From assembly GCF_964204865.1 (NCBI RefSeq), contig NC_135252.1:8639383-8703382 (forward strand): 64,000 nucleotides of DNA, given 5' to 3'. Numbering within the stretch: position 1 is the stretch's first letter; each line of letters starts with the position of its first letter. The DNA comes from Styela clava. Its lineage: Eukaryota; Chordata; Ascidiacea; Stolidobranchia; Styelidae. Both the position numbers and the translations under genes were made by a program. The notes under the pieces were generated by a model, which worked only from the letters and a program-made list of their open reading frames with translations, was not told where the DNA came from and did not search any database. This document shows positions 38,184 to 50,303 of this stretch, piece after piece.

Positions 38184-41100
38184 GTCTCTGGTTTTAGTTT
38201 AAGAAATCACTTCCACCAAACGTCAAAATCAAAAGACAAATACTTTCATCAAACGACAAAATTAAAAAGCAAAATCATATAATCCTATAGGTATTATATG
38301 CAAATAAAATTACGATAAGTAAAAATTAATTATTTTTGGTGTGAATTTCTACCAGTGTATAAACGCCAACTCTCAACCATGTTTTCATTGATGATTCCCA
38401 ACAATGCAGATTTTAATATATACGGTAAATGTGTTTCGCTTAGTATTGGAATAAGATTGATTTTTACTCCTCATATTGGTATGAATTTTTGGATTAATAT
38501 GCTCGCATGTTTTCTTTTCTGTCACGCCTTGCCTTGATTAATGATAACCCCTAAATTAAATCAAAATTTCCTTTCTTGCATTGCGACTATTCCCCTTTTC
38601 TTTCCTGTGTTACCGCGGTACTCTGTCTCTATTTCTTACATTGATAAAGGCTATAACTTCTGACGTTTTTTGTATAATTATGCATCCAACAGTTTCAAGT
38701 TTATACCGCAAGATATCAACAAGTATTATCATTAAACTATTTATATTTCCTTACCCTGTTTTCGTTATCAAATCCATAAATGAAGACGAAACCTTTTTTA
38801 CGTATAATACTGCAGGTTAAATACTGGTGAACCCCTCTGCCTATAAACGCGACCTCCATGCAAGTATTGAAGGTGCGAGACATGTTAATCGATGCAAATG
38901 TCATCTTCAATTGTAATTGAATTCAGTGATTAAAAGTTCGTGACAATCAATAATGCGATAAAGAAATCTAATCAAGGGAAACCAATACATTTCAAAATTT
39001 ACTGATTTTCGCACCAATTCTAATCAAGTATTTAGATCAAATCATCGTTTTTTCGTAGAAGTTCCAGCATAAAGATTTTTTTTCGTTCATATTTTTCATT
39101 CATTTTTTTTTTTATAACAATCGCTATTCGGGTACCGATGAGTGACACTTTCTACACTCATTATATATTGACGAACTTATTAAAATATACTTGCATTTAA
39201 AATTTTGTCGCAGGTGCTAACACACTGAAATTGACCCATGACCCATGATATCTTAAATATATACATTATTAAGTTAGTAGCAATTTCACTTCTCTCGCAA
39301 AGATTAAAGTTTTTCATCAAGTATGTACTTGCGACTGTTCGTTATCTTTCTTTTGCAACGTTTATGGTACATCCCCATGCGTTGCCCTCTTGGGTAAGGT
39401 AGACCAGCTGAGCTTGACGGAGTTGACACTGAAGCAATATAGTATCTATTTCTACACAATCTACTGTTCCAAGAAAACTAATCTCTCACTCGGGATTTCT
39501 TTCCTATATAATGCTCTATCGTTTTGCGCACTATATTGTTGCATTATATTACAATTAAAAATTTCTTTCAGTTTTCCATAAGCGGATATCAAAATTGGAA
39601 TATATATACCACTCAAAGCACAATAATTTATAACTTTTGTTTAGTTCCTGCAAACGACTAATTAACTAAAGGTAATACACTCATCCAATTCATCTGTAGA
39701 CTGAGTTTGTAGGTGAACAATAAAATATATACATTTTTATGTGATCTCTATTGTTTTTTCATAGCTTCAATATTTAGAACGTACGAGAAGAAATGAAAGT
39801 AATTATGAAACTGGCCATCTGTAAAATAGGCGAGGGCGTGGTATATATACAGTGTATTTTCATCACGGAACGTATTACTCAAATATATATTATTGAAGCT
39901 GAATATTTTATGAGGTTTTTGACGTTTTAATTAAAGTTTATTGGCAATAGGACACAATAAAATAAGTTGCATAGTTTATCATATATATATACGAGTATAT
40001 ATGTTGTCGATATATAAACAATTAATTATCTGAGAAGCTGCCACAGTTTGAATAAACTCTGATGCTAGATTGGCTAGACGATTTTGTCATATTGCAAATT
40101 GTTGAATTACGTTTTCGGTGGTTTCGATCAAAGTCACAAATGCCCAAAAATCTCTAATTTTCATTTCGGTGAGTTTGATTCTTGATCGACATACTCATAT
40201 ACACTATACCTGGGATGATAAATGAGTCAAAAATTATATTTTCACTGCGGAAAATAAGACTGTAGGTCATACATGTTATTCAACTCTAGTTTGCATCAAT
40301 AACAACTTTTTGTTCCATATTTTCCGCAAGTTTTATAATCCTTGGTTGGTGCAATGAAGTTTTACTTATTAAGCAGTTCTGGTATTCGACTTTATGAAAT
40401 TCATATGAAAAAAACATGGATTTGCATGCATACCAATAACCGAAAAACGTTTATAGTGATACGGCAAGCCTTTTCTTGGTTTCAAAAAGAGTCCAACAGA
40501 AATCCCATCTTAACGAATTATATTTTTCGATCGGCTTTCAACCACATTAAAGTCTATGTCATTGTTATTTCTGAAGCCGTCAATGGAATTTTGTTCTCGT
40601 AACGGCATTGTATGCGGGAAAAAATAATTCGCAAAGTAGCGTTGTAAACGTTGTAACAGCATTATTTCTAGTAGGGCCTATCTGCATACCGGTATAGTAT
40701 AGTAGTTTACATATCGTTGAATTGACTTGAAGGCGGTTTTATCATCAATACTTCTCGCTTAAACATTTGTTTTGTATGTTCATAGCTTGTCGGGTCACCG
40801 AAAAAAACATGGTGGCTCACACGGGTCAGTGGTTCGTCATCTTTGCTCTATACTACAGTATCTACAGCACTACGCTCATCTCGACGAAAACATTGACCCG
40901 AGTTTTAACTTTAGATTAAACGTAAAAATAAACTTGTTTATCGATTTCCTATTCAGGATATTATTGATGAAAAATCTTTATAGTCAGAGTATCTCCTCGA
41001 AAGTCCCTTCGAACGCAACTCATTCTTTCTGACATAATGTCAGTCTGATATATGGAGATAGCAATGCTATTTATTTTCCGTATAACGCTTATTTCGTTTA

Positions 41101-41392
41101 TAAGCGCCATTGATATATTCTATATTTTGTTGCGGAAGTTACTCTTGGATGCAAATTTCCCTTTAACGCCAAAACGGTTGTTCATTTTATATTGATAATG
41201 GCGCATGCTTTTTTATCTGCTCCAATTTTTTTAATGATTTTTCCAACCAATGTACTTGACTGATAGTGGCCTCATATACGTTCATTGCATAAAGTTTTAT
41301 TTCCCGAAGAAAATTTCGATGTTGGGATTTTGTGCTTCCTCCCCTCGACTGGACGGGATTCTCCAAAGACTAACATAATAAACCCCCTAGAG
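38184..41392. other. Between alternative first exons of EF-hand gene
   Basis: AT-rich with short AT-dinucleotide stretches (for example 39980-40015). No exon recognised. If the 42051-42100 exon is real this is intron; otherwise it is upstream DNA of the 38183 start. Confidence 0.4.
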
Positions 41393-41673
41393 CAGTGGTT
41401 CTCAAAATTTTTAAGCCGCGCCCCCTTTTCAGAAGTTGTCGAGTCTTGCGACCCCCCGTGGATAGTAAGACGAAAGTATATAATATGTTTTATTCAAAAA
41501 CACGTTGAAAATACGTGGGTAGAAGGTAAATAATGAAATAAATGGGAAGTTTTGAAAACAAGCAAATTTTGTTGTTATTTTTATTAGTACAGTTGTTTTT
41601 GGCTGACAAAATAGGAAATGTAAATATCCAAAATAAGGCGGGCAAGATCCACCCCACCGTTTGGGAACCAATG
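41393..41673. mobile_element. Short hAT MITE, family E
   Basis: A 281-bp element with ends CAGTGGTTCTCAAA and TTTGGGAACCAATG and C-rich CGCGCCCCC and CGACCCCCC blocks near the left end. Flanking 8-mers CCCTAGAG (41385-41392) and CCCTAACT (41674-41681) share their first five bases. The termini are typical of hAT elements that open CAGTGGTTCTCAA. Confidence 0.75.
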
Positions 41674-42050
41674 CCCTAACTAAAGTGTATAATGATAAAA
41701 AAAAACTAGGATCTACTTGTATTTAAAATAAAGATCAGATCCGCTACTTGTGTTACATTTGTATAAAGCAAACCGACGCCAGTAGTAAATAACATACTTC
41801 AATCACAAGTAGTCGTCTTAATTGATACTAACTCACAATAACAGTACGTGACTTTTTACTTCTGCTTTCTGTATTCTAATTGTTTTAAATCATTTGCGGT
41901 CTATTATCATTATTACGTAATAATTGTTTTTGTTATATTGAGTGGGCGCGTTTGATACATATGTATAGGCTATATTATAAACCGAAATCGTTTTAATCGA
42001 TTTCTCGTTGGATTCGCACAAATGCAATATAAAAAAAATATTTGACTCAC

Positions 42051-42100
42051 CCTCGCTTTTGCAAAATCTTTTTGTACAACTGACCTCGTCCGCTCATCAT
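42051..42100 (-). CDS. Candidate alternative first coding exon of the EF-hand gene
   Basis: On the minus strand, ATGATG opens a 16-codon frame reading MMSGRGQLYKKILQKR, followed by GG and a strong donor GTGAGT. It ends in phase 2, the phase required by the EF-hand acceptor at 35211, giving ...QKR-G-HKEMPRG. The exon at 38137-38183 ends in the same phase, so the two would be mutually exclusive first exons. I found no in-frame stop close upstream. It could still be chance. Confidence 0.4.
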
Positions 42101-43666
42101 ATTTCTATATTGGGTGTTAATCTTCTTGGGTAGAGATTTGAATTGCGTTTTCAGTCAGATTTACGGATTCAATCTGCATAAGCTTTATTATAATCCACCT
42201 TATTCCCGTATTTAGAGTAATTGCCAATCCAAGCAACAACGTGGTTTATACTAAATTTGACAAAAGTCTGAATTTAGCGAGGTTTCAACCGGCATCTAGT
42301 TAGTATTTAAAATAACTCGTTTTGGATGACATAATGAAAAAAACAATGCATAGTCAAACTTACTGTCTTATCCACCTATCATACTTGGCTTGAAGTTGTT
42401 TACCTCCGTTTTTAAAAAAAGAGACGTCACGTGACTTAAAATCGATTGTCGTATAATGCCATGTTTTTTTAAAAATTAAACTTAAGAATAGAATATTGAT
42501 TAAACTGGCATTCTGGGCAAAATTTTGATCTATGGTAAATAGACATATATGTTAACGTCAGATAAGTCTGAACATAGAACGTAACTATTATTCATACTCA
42601 GGAAGATTAATATTAACATTCATTGCATAAAAACTCTTTGCCACGCGTTTTTCATGCAGAGTCAGTTTTCAACCTAACGAAAAGAATCTAAAAATATTAC
42701 TTTCAAATTAGTTATTCAATTTAATATATATGATGGCGTTACTAAGATAATTCGGTAACAATTTAAATAAAAATATGCCAAGCTCGATATAGTTCCATTT
42801 TTTGCACTGGACAACAAAAGTTTGACTATGGTGTTGGTGGGGCATGTTGCTTGATGATTGCCATATTTAATATTTTGTTGGAAATGTCTTGTGTGGTCGT
42901 TTAAATGTGTTTCGATCACTGGCAAAAAAGTCAACGTCATCGATATAAGCCATGTATTTGTTCCTCTACTGTCAATTATTCCTATACTCTACCATCATGA
43001 ATGGTGGAATACGGTAGTAGGCTATAAGTTACTTTTATGCGGTATTTAACACCTCAGCTTGAAACTGCAAAATAATCCACTTTTTATTTATAATTTTTAT
43101 GCTCGGGAAGATTGTAATCGCATACCTTAGCCAATTTACCATTCCTGGAATAAAACCAATATCCCTAACCCTACCCAGAGAAAGATAGGCTATGCCATCG
43201 GACCCAAAACTGAAGAATACAAGTGGGACGTTCACTTGATGAACGTCCCATCGTTGGTTGTAATTATGAGCCAAGTTTGATATTAGATTTTTAAAATTTA
43301 AAAAAGTCTGGGAAACAGAGGAATGTTTGCTATGTGGGTCGAACATTCCGAAGTGCTTGAAAGGAAAGATATTTTTCTATCTCGGGCATTTCAAAAGCAG
43401 TTTGCTCCATATGCCAGGTCAACATCGCAGTTATTAAGGTATTTGATGTTAAACGTGCCATTGCAAAAAGAAATTCGACCCCGAGACTGTGCCACTGCTC
43501 ATCTGTGCGACAGTGTAAAACGTGAGGTATGCACGTTCGAAAGCACATATTGCTGTGAGCAGATCCATCTAAAAGGTATTACACTGAGATTAAATTCCGT
43601 ACCCACTTGTCAGATCGTCAATTGGACGACGTACAGCGAGACAACGAAGTTACCGCTTTGGCTAGA
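42101..43666. other. Intergenic, no gene recognised
   Basis: No gene seen. A 10-bp perfect inverted repeat GGGACGTTCA/TGAACGTCCC with a 5-bp loop lies at 43225-43249. Confidence 0.4.
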
Positions 43667-44821
43667 CAAGGCTGCCCAACACGCGGGCCGCATGCGGCCC
43701 GCCGGACTGTTTTTTCCGGCACGCTTTTTAAAGTTTGTAAGCAGACTTTTTAAATTTTTACTATGTTATATAGCAATATATATGCTTTAAGTATGTTTCG
43801 TGATTTTGGTGTGATTATTCCTGCCATCTATCTAGATTCAAGTGCCGGCTCTTATTATTACGTGTATATATGCGTCAAGTCTTGCACCTTGTTGGACATC
43901 GACGTCAGTTTTCTTTTTATTTCTCGCAAAACTGTGCGTTCTGTTCGATGAACTCGAAAGATATTGTGCGATCATTGGGGAAGAACGCTGATCGCAAATA
44001 TAGGAATGGATTTGAAGCCAAAGTTTGCAAATTAATTTCATTCTGATTGATTTCTTTCGTGTCGACTTTGATTGCCTGTATCGCCAACGGAAAAGGTAAT
44101 ATCTTTGCTACTAGTCCCGGGACTCGTCCTTTTATGTTTTCATTTTTGTTTATGTTATGTTTGCGGTAAATAATATTTCGGAAATGTCGTCACTGCGTAT
44201 CCGTTAATAATTCTGATAAAATTGACTTATGGCATTGCTACATATCAGTATATATGGGCTATTCGCGCAGATTCCTTTGTAATGTTACTTCATTAAATAC
44301 TTGTATTGGTATTTCAAATTTTACAAAACGGCCCACCAAAACTTGCTATTACCGCGACATTGGCGCACAGTATGCTCATTTTAATATTGAGGCTGTATCA
44401 TAGCTGTGAATGAATGAAAACACTATAACGCAAATATAACACTCAATTTTGACGTGATGTGTGTGTTCTCGTGTGGTCGTCAAAAAATCGCAAGTGTAAC
44501 TTGTAATAATTAATTATTTGATTCGACGGCCCGCCAGTGCCATGTCCACTCCCCGTGTTACCAGATATTCGAATAGTAAACTGCTATTCTAATATTCGAC
44601 TTGATACTCGAATAGTTTGCCAGCTCCACCCAGCAACCAGAAAGTAATTATTAACTTGATCGATTTTATGTTAATAAACTTGCCTTTTATGTATTATGTA
44701 AATTACCTACACCGAAATCAGGACCTAGCTGGTATTAATGTTCGGTTCAAACGTTTGCGGCCCGCAATAAATTTCGTCACATGAAAGTGACCCGCGAGAC
44801 GAAAAAGGTTGGGCAGGCCTG
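43667..44821. mobile_element. Non-autonomous hAT element, family A copy 2
   Basis: A roughly 1155-bp second copy of the element at 4971-6078, in the same orientation. It has the same ends (CAAGGCTGCCCAAC and GTTGGGCAGGCCTG) and collinear internal sequence with small indels and an extra ATATTCGAATAG-like segment near the right end. Flanks GGCTAGAC (43660-43667, overlapping the first base) and GGCTAGGA (44822-44829) match at six of eight. Confidence 0.85.
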
Positions 44822-44954
44822 GGCTAGGAGGACACAGAAACAACCTCATCCTTCACAATATGAAAAAGGCCTCATACACGCTTCATTGTTGCAGGCGTTT
44901 AACACAGCAATGAAAGATGCGAGTGCGCCTTAATTTGAAGTTAATGGGGCGACT

Positions 44955-45040
44955 GTTCATAGGCGGAAATTAATGCGGCCCACACGCTACCGCAAAAGTG
45001 AATATTTTACCCGCAAGTAGATAAAGTTTGCCGACCACTG
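44955..45040. mobile_element. Truncated hAT right end
   Basis: The sequence from a GCGGCCCACACG block to GTTTGCCGACCACTG at 45026-45040 looks like the right terminal part of a hAT element related to family D (whose right end is GTTGCCGACCCTTG). No matching left end was found nearby. Confidence 0.5.
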
Positions 45041-45092
45041 GGTTAGCGGTACGTGCTTGAGGGCTAATGACCTTGATGTACATTATATGTCA

Positions 45093-45131
45093 AACTTGAA
45101 CACATGTAGAACTTCTACATGTGTTCAAGTT
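45093..45131. repeat. Perfect 19-bp inverted repeat
   Basis: The arms AACTTGAACACATGTAGAA and TTCTACATGTGTTCAAGTT pair perfectly around one base (45112). It directly abuts the family C MITE starting at 45133, and the right flank of that MITE does not repeat its left flank. Confidence 0.9.
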
Positions 45132-45132
45132 G

Positions 45133-45408
45133 CAGTGTTCCCTCTAAGGTGTGCGCGTGTGCGCGCGCACACAGCTTTCAGAGGGTGCGCACACGCATAG
45201 ATTTACTGCGCACAGACGTATTTCGATGTAATGTAACAATGTGCTCCGTTGGCAGATTGAGAAAGTCTGTTGTTGGCCCATTTATTACCCGGTTAGAACG
45301 CCTAAATTTCTTCATTGGTTTTTGCACAAATATTAGTTATTTCCAAAAAAGTGCGCACATACCAAAATTTCTGCGCACACATACTACAAAAAATTAGAGG
45401 GAACATTG
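45133..45408. mobile_element. Short hAT MITE, family C copy 2
   Basis: A 276-bp element closely similar to 25796-26057, with ends CAGTGTTCCCTCTAA and TTAGAGGGAACATTG and the same alternating GTGCGC run. Flanks TCAAGTTG and TGTAGAAG do not form a clear duplication, so one flank seems rearranged. Confidence 0.88.
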
Positions 45409-45504
45409 TGTAGAAGGATATATGTATTGGGTGGCGCTTGGTATGAGTAACTGCGAAACGAAAAACCCTTACGTCCCGGACTCAACATTATCATGTAAAA
45501 AATG

Positions 45505-45652
45505 AGTACTCCCGTAGTATGTGTACCAGGTTAGGAGGGTTAGGCCAAAATTTTATTCCGATTTTCTCATTTTAGTTCTATTACGAGTTCGTGGACTTTC
45601 TGTATTAGCCAAGTGGAGAACCCGCTGCCCATAAGTTTCAGTACCTTTACAC
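45505..45652. mobile_element. MITE family M copy, truncated
   Basis: Matches the reverse complement of the right two thirds of 36712-36919 (TACTCC.GTAGTATGTGTACC, then AATTTTATTCC and TTTAGTTCTATTA). It stops exactly where a family B hAT end (CAGGGGTGTC) begins at 45653, so it was probably cut by that insertion or a linked deletion. Confidence 0.75.
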
Positions 45653-45865
45653 CAGGGGTGTCAATCGCGCGCATCGCATGCGGCCGCAGAGAACTTCCAA
45701 AGCGGCCCTCGAGCGCTTAACAATAATTGTAATATTTTGCAAGTTTTTTTTCTATCTAAATGTAATACTTTTTTTAAACTATTTACTGTGAAATTGATTA
45801 TTCACACAGAAAACGACAATTTACTGAAAATAGTTTAGGAAAATTAAATTTTTTCTCATTCTTTT
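45653..45865. mobile_element. hAT element, family B, left-end fragment
   Basis: Starts CAGGGGTGTCAATC and follows the left roughly 210 bp of 21303-22489 (AGAGAACTTCCA, GCGGCCCTCGA, GCTTAACAAT, AAATTGATTATTCACACAG). Similarity ends near 45865 with no right terminus. Confidence 0.75.
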
Positions 45866-47946
45866 TCGGACGGGATTAGAAGTTAGAACCTACGAAGTCG
45901 TGAGTGATAATCACCAACACCAGGCTAGTTCCGTCGACCGCCTCTTTACGTTAAAGCCGACCAAAATTTGAAGTTTTTCTTCTTAACTTATTTATGCTAT
46001 TTTTTTCTTCATATTAGTCAGTCGGAAAACAAGATATGGCCATATCTTTATTTATATATAGAGATTAACATGAAAATCCGGATCTTTACGATCAATGAAT
46101 GATGCGTATTATATTTATCTGGCAACCTTGAATTGTCATCGATGACCTTCCAAAACGAACGAAGCAGCGCATTCGAAGGCGTTTCGTAATCTATCTCGCT
46201 TCCTTACTGGCGCTGTATTGAGTCCTATTTCTTTCTGTCTTCGGGAAGCTCGCGAGCTGTTTATGCTCAACTGGATGGTTATAGGAACTGTGTGTTGCTT
46301 ACGGTAACTAAGTTGACATGAATCGGAAGGGATTGAGCCTTGAGAAGTGATCTACCATACGGTATCCAGATATCTTGCCTTACAGCCTTATATTGTTATA
46401 ATACTTTTCCTAACCCTACAACCAACGGTGGTTACCGTAGTGAAACAAAATTATTTCTGCCAGACTAAGGTTATTGATGGTTGCATAAATCAAACTAATA
46501 TCGCTTTATATAACATAAAATATCACATTTACTCAATTTTCTGATGACCTTTGTTAAGTTGGTTGAATTAAGGTCTGATTCATTTGTAATGTGTATTTTG
46601 GTTGAGCAGATTTAAGCACCTGAAAAGTGACCTGACTATTGTTACCAAACAAAATCAATTTTTAAGTCAATTAGTATAACATATATGTTACAATTTTACT
46701 TGATTTCAAAGTTCAGGAGTGTCTTAAGCTGAAAATTATTAACTTTTTTTGGCTCTGACTTATGACAAAGTAAATAATTCTTCTGACGTTCCGATTTCAA
46801 TATCTCGACATTTGATTCAATAAAACAAACACTGTTTTTGTCTCTGAAATGAGGGCGTCTGGCACGATGGCAAATGATTGTGTCATATCGCACCATGCTT
46901 GTTTTTATGATAATTCCAAACAATTGCGACATGCGTCGGTTGTCACATGACCAAAATTTCCAATTTTTGCTAAAAATTCTGGATGCTACCGTAGTTTTTT
47001 TATTCGGTATTCGGATTATTTTCTTGAGGAATCCAATGGTGATGTTTTTAGATTGTGTTTCCTTTTATTTTATTAGGCAGTGCCAGTTTGCTGATGGAGG
47101 CTCAGACTGTCTTGTCAACAAGGGGAAGGCACTCACTGTTATTATTGATGTATTTCAATGTGGGGGCTATTCTTGGGAGTCCGAGATGTGCCGTACTGAA
47201 TATGTAGTGAATATTTTAACCCAAGTAATATTTTGCCTAAGTTTTTATTGTTAAACCTGTGTCATTCTTATTTCTGGTCTATAACAGTATAATAAGTCCT
47301 ATTTTTTAGGACCTGACTGAGTTAACATTCACATGATCTCAATAATATCAAATTTCAGCCTGCCTGTCATATCCCTAATTTTAAATTGCACCATGTTTCC
47401 AAACTTTTTTACTCACCTGTTTTTACTTAACTAATAACAAGAAAGCCTTGATGACCTTCATCAGTTTTAGAGCCTAACACTCGCATAAAACAATATCATT
47501 TGAACTGTAGCTTTTATATTGATATTGTATGTAATTACCGTACTTGTTATTAGTGTTATTCTCAATTTGCGAAGTAAAATTTCTCTCTTAAAACAGTTAC
47601 TAATTTAAAACTGATTCAAAAAGCTAGAGTTTGTTGGAACAGCCCTGAGATTATCAGACGTAAAACTAACATATCATCTTTGAAAAGACTAGGTAGTCAA
47701 TCAAATTAATTACGTCCCGAGTCCTCCATTGGCTGGTAAGTTTTGAGAGTGGGATTTGACTTGCTAATTGTATATATGATGAGACTGTAAATTGATTCTT
47801 TTTCATATGGAATCTATCAGTCAAATAAAAATTTAATAGTGACTGAGGTTCAAATAATGGGGTCTGGTATCCTTCACCACAAATGGCTCAACAATTTTTG
47901 CATATGTCATTCCCAACCCCTATTTGACTACCATCCAAATATTACA
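45866..47946. other. Intergenic, no gene recognised
   Basis: Only short unconvincing frames in AT-rich DNA. I see no conserved exon or RNA gene. Confidence 0.4.
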
Positions 47947-48058
47947 TCACTACGAGCAAGCCACGTCGTATACAAAGGTATACTCACTCTTGTTTCCTCA
48001 CGTCACTACGAGCAAGCCACGTCGTATACAAAGTTATACTCACTCTCGTTTCCTCAGC
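47947..48058 (+). repeat. Two-copy 56-bp tandem repeat upstream of citrate synthase
   Basis: The unit TCACTACGAGCAAGCCACGT... ending TTTCCTCACG occurs twice in tandem with only a few mismatches (AAAGGTATAC against AAAGTTATAC; CTCTTG against CTCTCG). It lies about 350 bp before the citrate synthase start codon. Confidence 0.9.
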
Positions 48059-48409
48059 TTAACGATCCCAATATAAAATAGATCGCTAGTGTTAATGAGT
48101 TCGTTATCGACGGCGCAGATGCCTTTGCAGTCAATTGTAGATGTACTTTGGCAAGCTGTATGACATGATTTTGATGTTGCGGTGACATAATTCTTGGATG
48201 ACATAGTCTGATCAGGATTAGGAATAGCATATTCGAAAATGGTCATGTCATGCCCACGGACTCAAATAATGTGCCATCATTCCATATATCATGTGCACAA
48301 ATGTTATGCAAGAAGTATCTTTCATTTGCCCATTTCTATTTCATTTTTAATAAGACATAGGGTTTATAATTAGTTGTTTTAATTTGTTCGGGATTGTAAA
48401 TCACAAAAA

Positions 48410-50122
48410 ATGGTTTGGGAAAAAGTTGCTTCTCGTATCTTATCGACTGTAAAGATATCCAATCCAAGTGTTATCGCTCGAAGAGGTTATGCTGCGGCGT
48501 CCACAGATTTGAAAGAAGTATTAACCAATCTTATACCAGAGAAGCAAAAGGAAATTGTTGAATTTAGAAAAGAATTTGGAAATGCTAAAATAGGAGATGT
48601 CACTGTTGATATGGCATATGGAGGAATGCGTGGAATCAAAGGCATGGTATGGGAAACATCGGTTTTAGATCCAGAAGAAGGAATTCGATTCAGAGGATAC
48701 AGTATTCCCGAGTGTCAAAAGCTACTTCCTAAGGCTGAAGGAGGCAATGAACCCCTACCTGAATCACTTTTTTGGCTGTTGGTCACTGGTGAAATTCCTA
48801 CCAAAGAACAAGCAAATGCTTTGAGCAGGGAATGGGCCAAGCGAGCTGAACTTCCACAACATGTTGTTAATATGTTGGATCAACTACCCAGTAATGTACA
48901 TCCAATGTCTCAGCTTGGAGCCGCTATCACAGTTTTAAATACAGAATCACAGTTTGCCAAAGCGTATGCTGAAGGGGTCAACAAGCGTTTATATTGGGAA
49001 TTGGTTTACGAAGATACTATGAATCTTATTGCCAAACTTCCTCCAATTGCAGCAAAAATATATCGCAACTTATATAGAGATGGAAGTCCAATAGGAACCA
49101 TTGATGAAAATGCTGACTGGTCTCTCAACTTCTGCAGGATGCTTGGTTATGAAAATGCAAATTTTATTGAGCTAATGCGTCTTTACCTTGTAATTCATTC
49201 CGACCACGAAGGAGGAAATGTTAGTGCCCACACTTCTCATCTTGTTGGAAGTGCCCTGAGTGATCCATATCTGTCTGTTGCAGCAGCAATGAATGGACTT
49301 GCAGGACCTTTGCATGGACTTGCCAACCAGGAAGTTCTTGTCTGGCTCACAGGTAATTTCTCATCTTATTTACATATGCCACTTCACTCCTCAGTCCAAT
49401 ATTATTTAAAAACAGTTTACGCTTTATTCTAACTTAAAATTGCAATGCAACAAATCTAGCTTAAATATAAAAAAATTGGAGTAGATGTTTCTGGAATCTG
49501 TGGAACAATGGAGGTAGTAATCTTGCATGTTTTCTTGTTAGATTATTCTATATGTATTTGTTTTTTACGATTAGCATTTGATTAAAACAGTAACCTTGGG
49601 ACATATTTATTGACTGCACACAAGTAGTAATTAACTCAAATTTTGTATGTATATTCTTTATCTTTAGGCGTTGTGAAAGAGCTTGGAACCGCTGAAGTAT
49701 CTGATGATGAGTTGTACAAATATATCTGGAACACACTAAAAAGTGGCAGAGTCGTTCCAGGCTATGGTCATGCAGTATTGCGCAAGACAGATCCTCGCTA
49801 CACCTGTCAACAAGAATTTGCACTGAAACATCTTCCAGATGACAAAATGTTCAAATTGGTTGCTCAACTTTATAAAATTGTTCCTGGTATTTTACTCGAA
49901 CAAGGAAAAGCAAAGAACCCATGGCCAAATGTGGATGCACACAGTGGAGTTTTGCTTCAGCACTATGGAATGACAGAAATGTCATATTACACTGTGCTTT
50001 TTGGAGTTTCAAGAGCGCTTGGATGTCTGTCACAAATGATTTGGAGCAGGGCTCTTGGTCTCCCGCTTGAAAGACCAAAGTCAATGAGTACGGAAGGATT
50101 AATGAAATTAGTGAAGAAATGA
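48410..50122 (+). CDS. CS: Citrate synthase, mitochondrial
   Basis: Two coding exons, 48410-49352 and 49668-50122, joined in phase 1 (ACA G|GTAATT to TTTAG|GC). They encode 465 residues; human CS has 466. It condenses acetyl-CoA with oxaloacetate to citrate in the mitochondrial matrix, the first TCA cycle step. The N-terminus ([16 protein letters not shown], then ARRGYAA) looks like a cleaved transit peptide. The catalytic residues are present: His302 in [11 protein letters not shown], His349 in [15 protein letters not shown] and Asp404 in NVDAHSG. The [13 protein letters not shown] block is also intact. The ATG follows A-rich leader sequence, and ACATAG about 50 bp upstream resembles a 3' splice site. 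It is convergent with TPGS2. Confidence 0.98.
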
Positions 50123-50297
50123 AAAAAATTATTGCCCATTGCCTCAGGATATTTATGTTACAAGTTTTTGGTTGATTTTTCAGTTGCGAGTGTTCCAAGT
50201 TTTTCGTGTCTATTGTATTGTCTATGTATAGCCTACTCTTATAATCTGTGCATATATGGCCTGAAACTATAATTTAGCTCCTCTTTCCTGATGGTTC

Positions 50298-50303
50298 AAT
50301 AAA
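50298..50303 (+). terminator. Citrate synthase polyadenylation signal
   Basis: AATAAA about 175 bp after the stop codon, in TTCAATAAATTAG. Confidence 0.65.

Noticed and set aside
40342-40602. 86-residue open frame near 40.4 kb
   Set aside because: No similarity to any protein I know and no coding signature; treated as chance.
43225-43249. 10-bp inverted repeat GGGACGTTCA/TGAACGTCCC
   Set aside because: Short hairpin without any associated feature; could arise by chance in 64 kb of such DNA.
46874-47254. 126-residue plus-strand open frame
   Set aside because: Resembles no family, with no conserved motif and no splice continuation; the AT-rich context makes it likely random.
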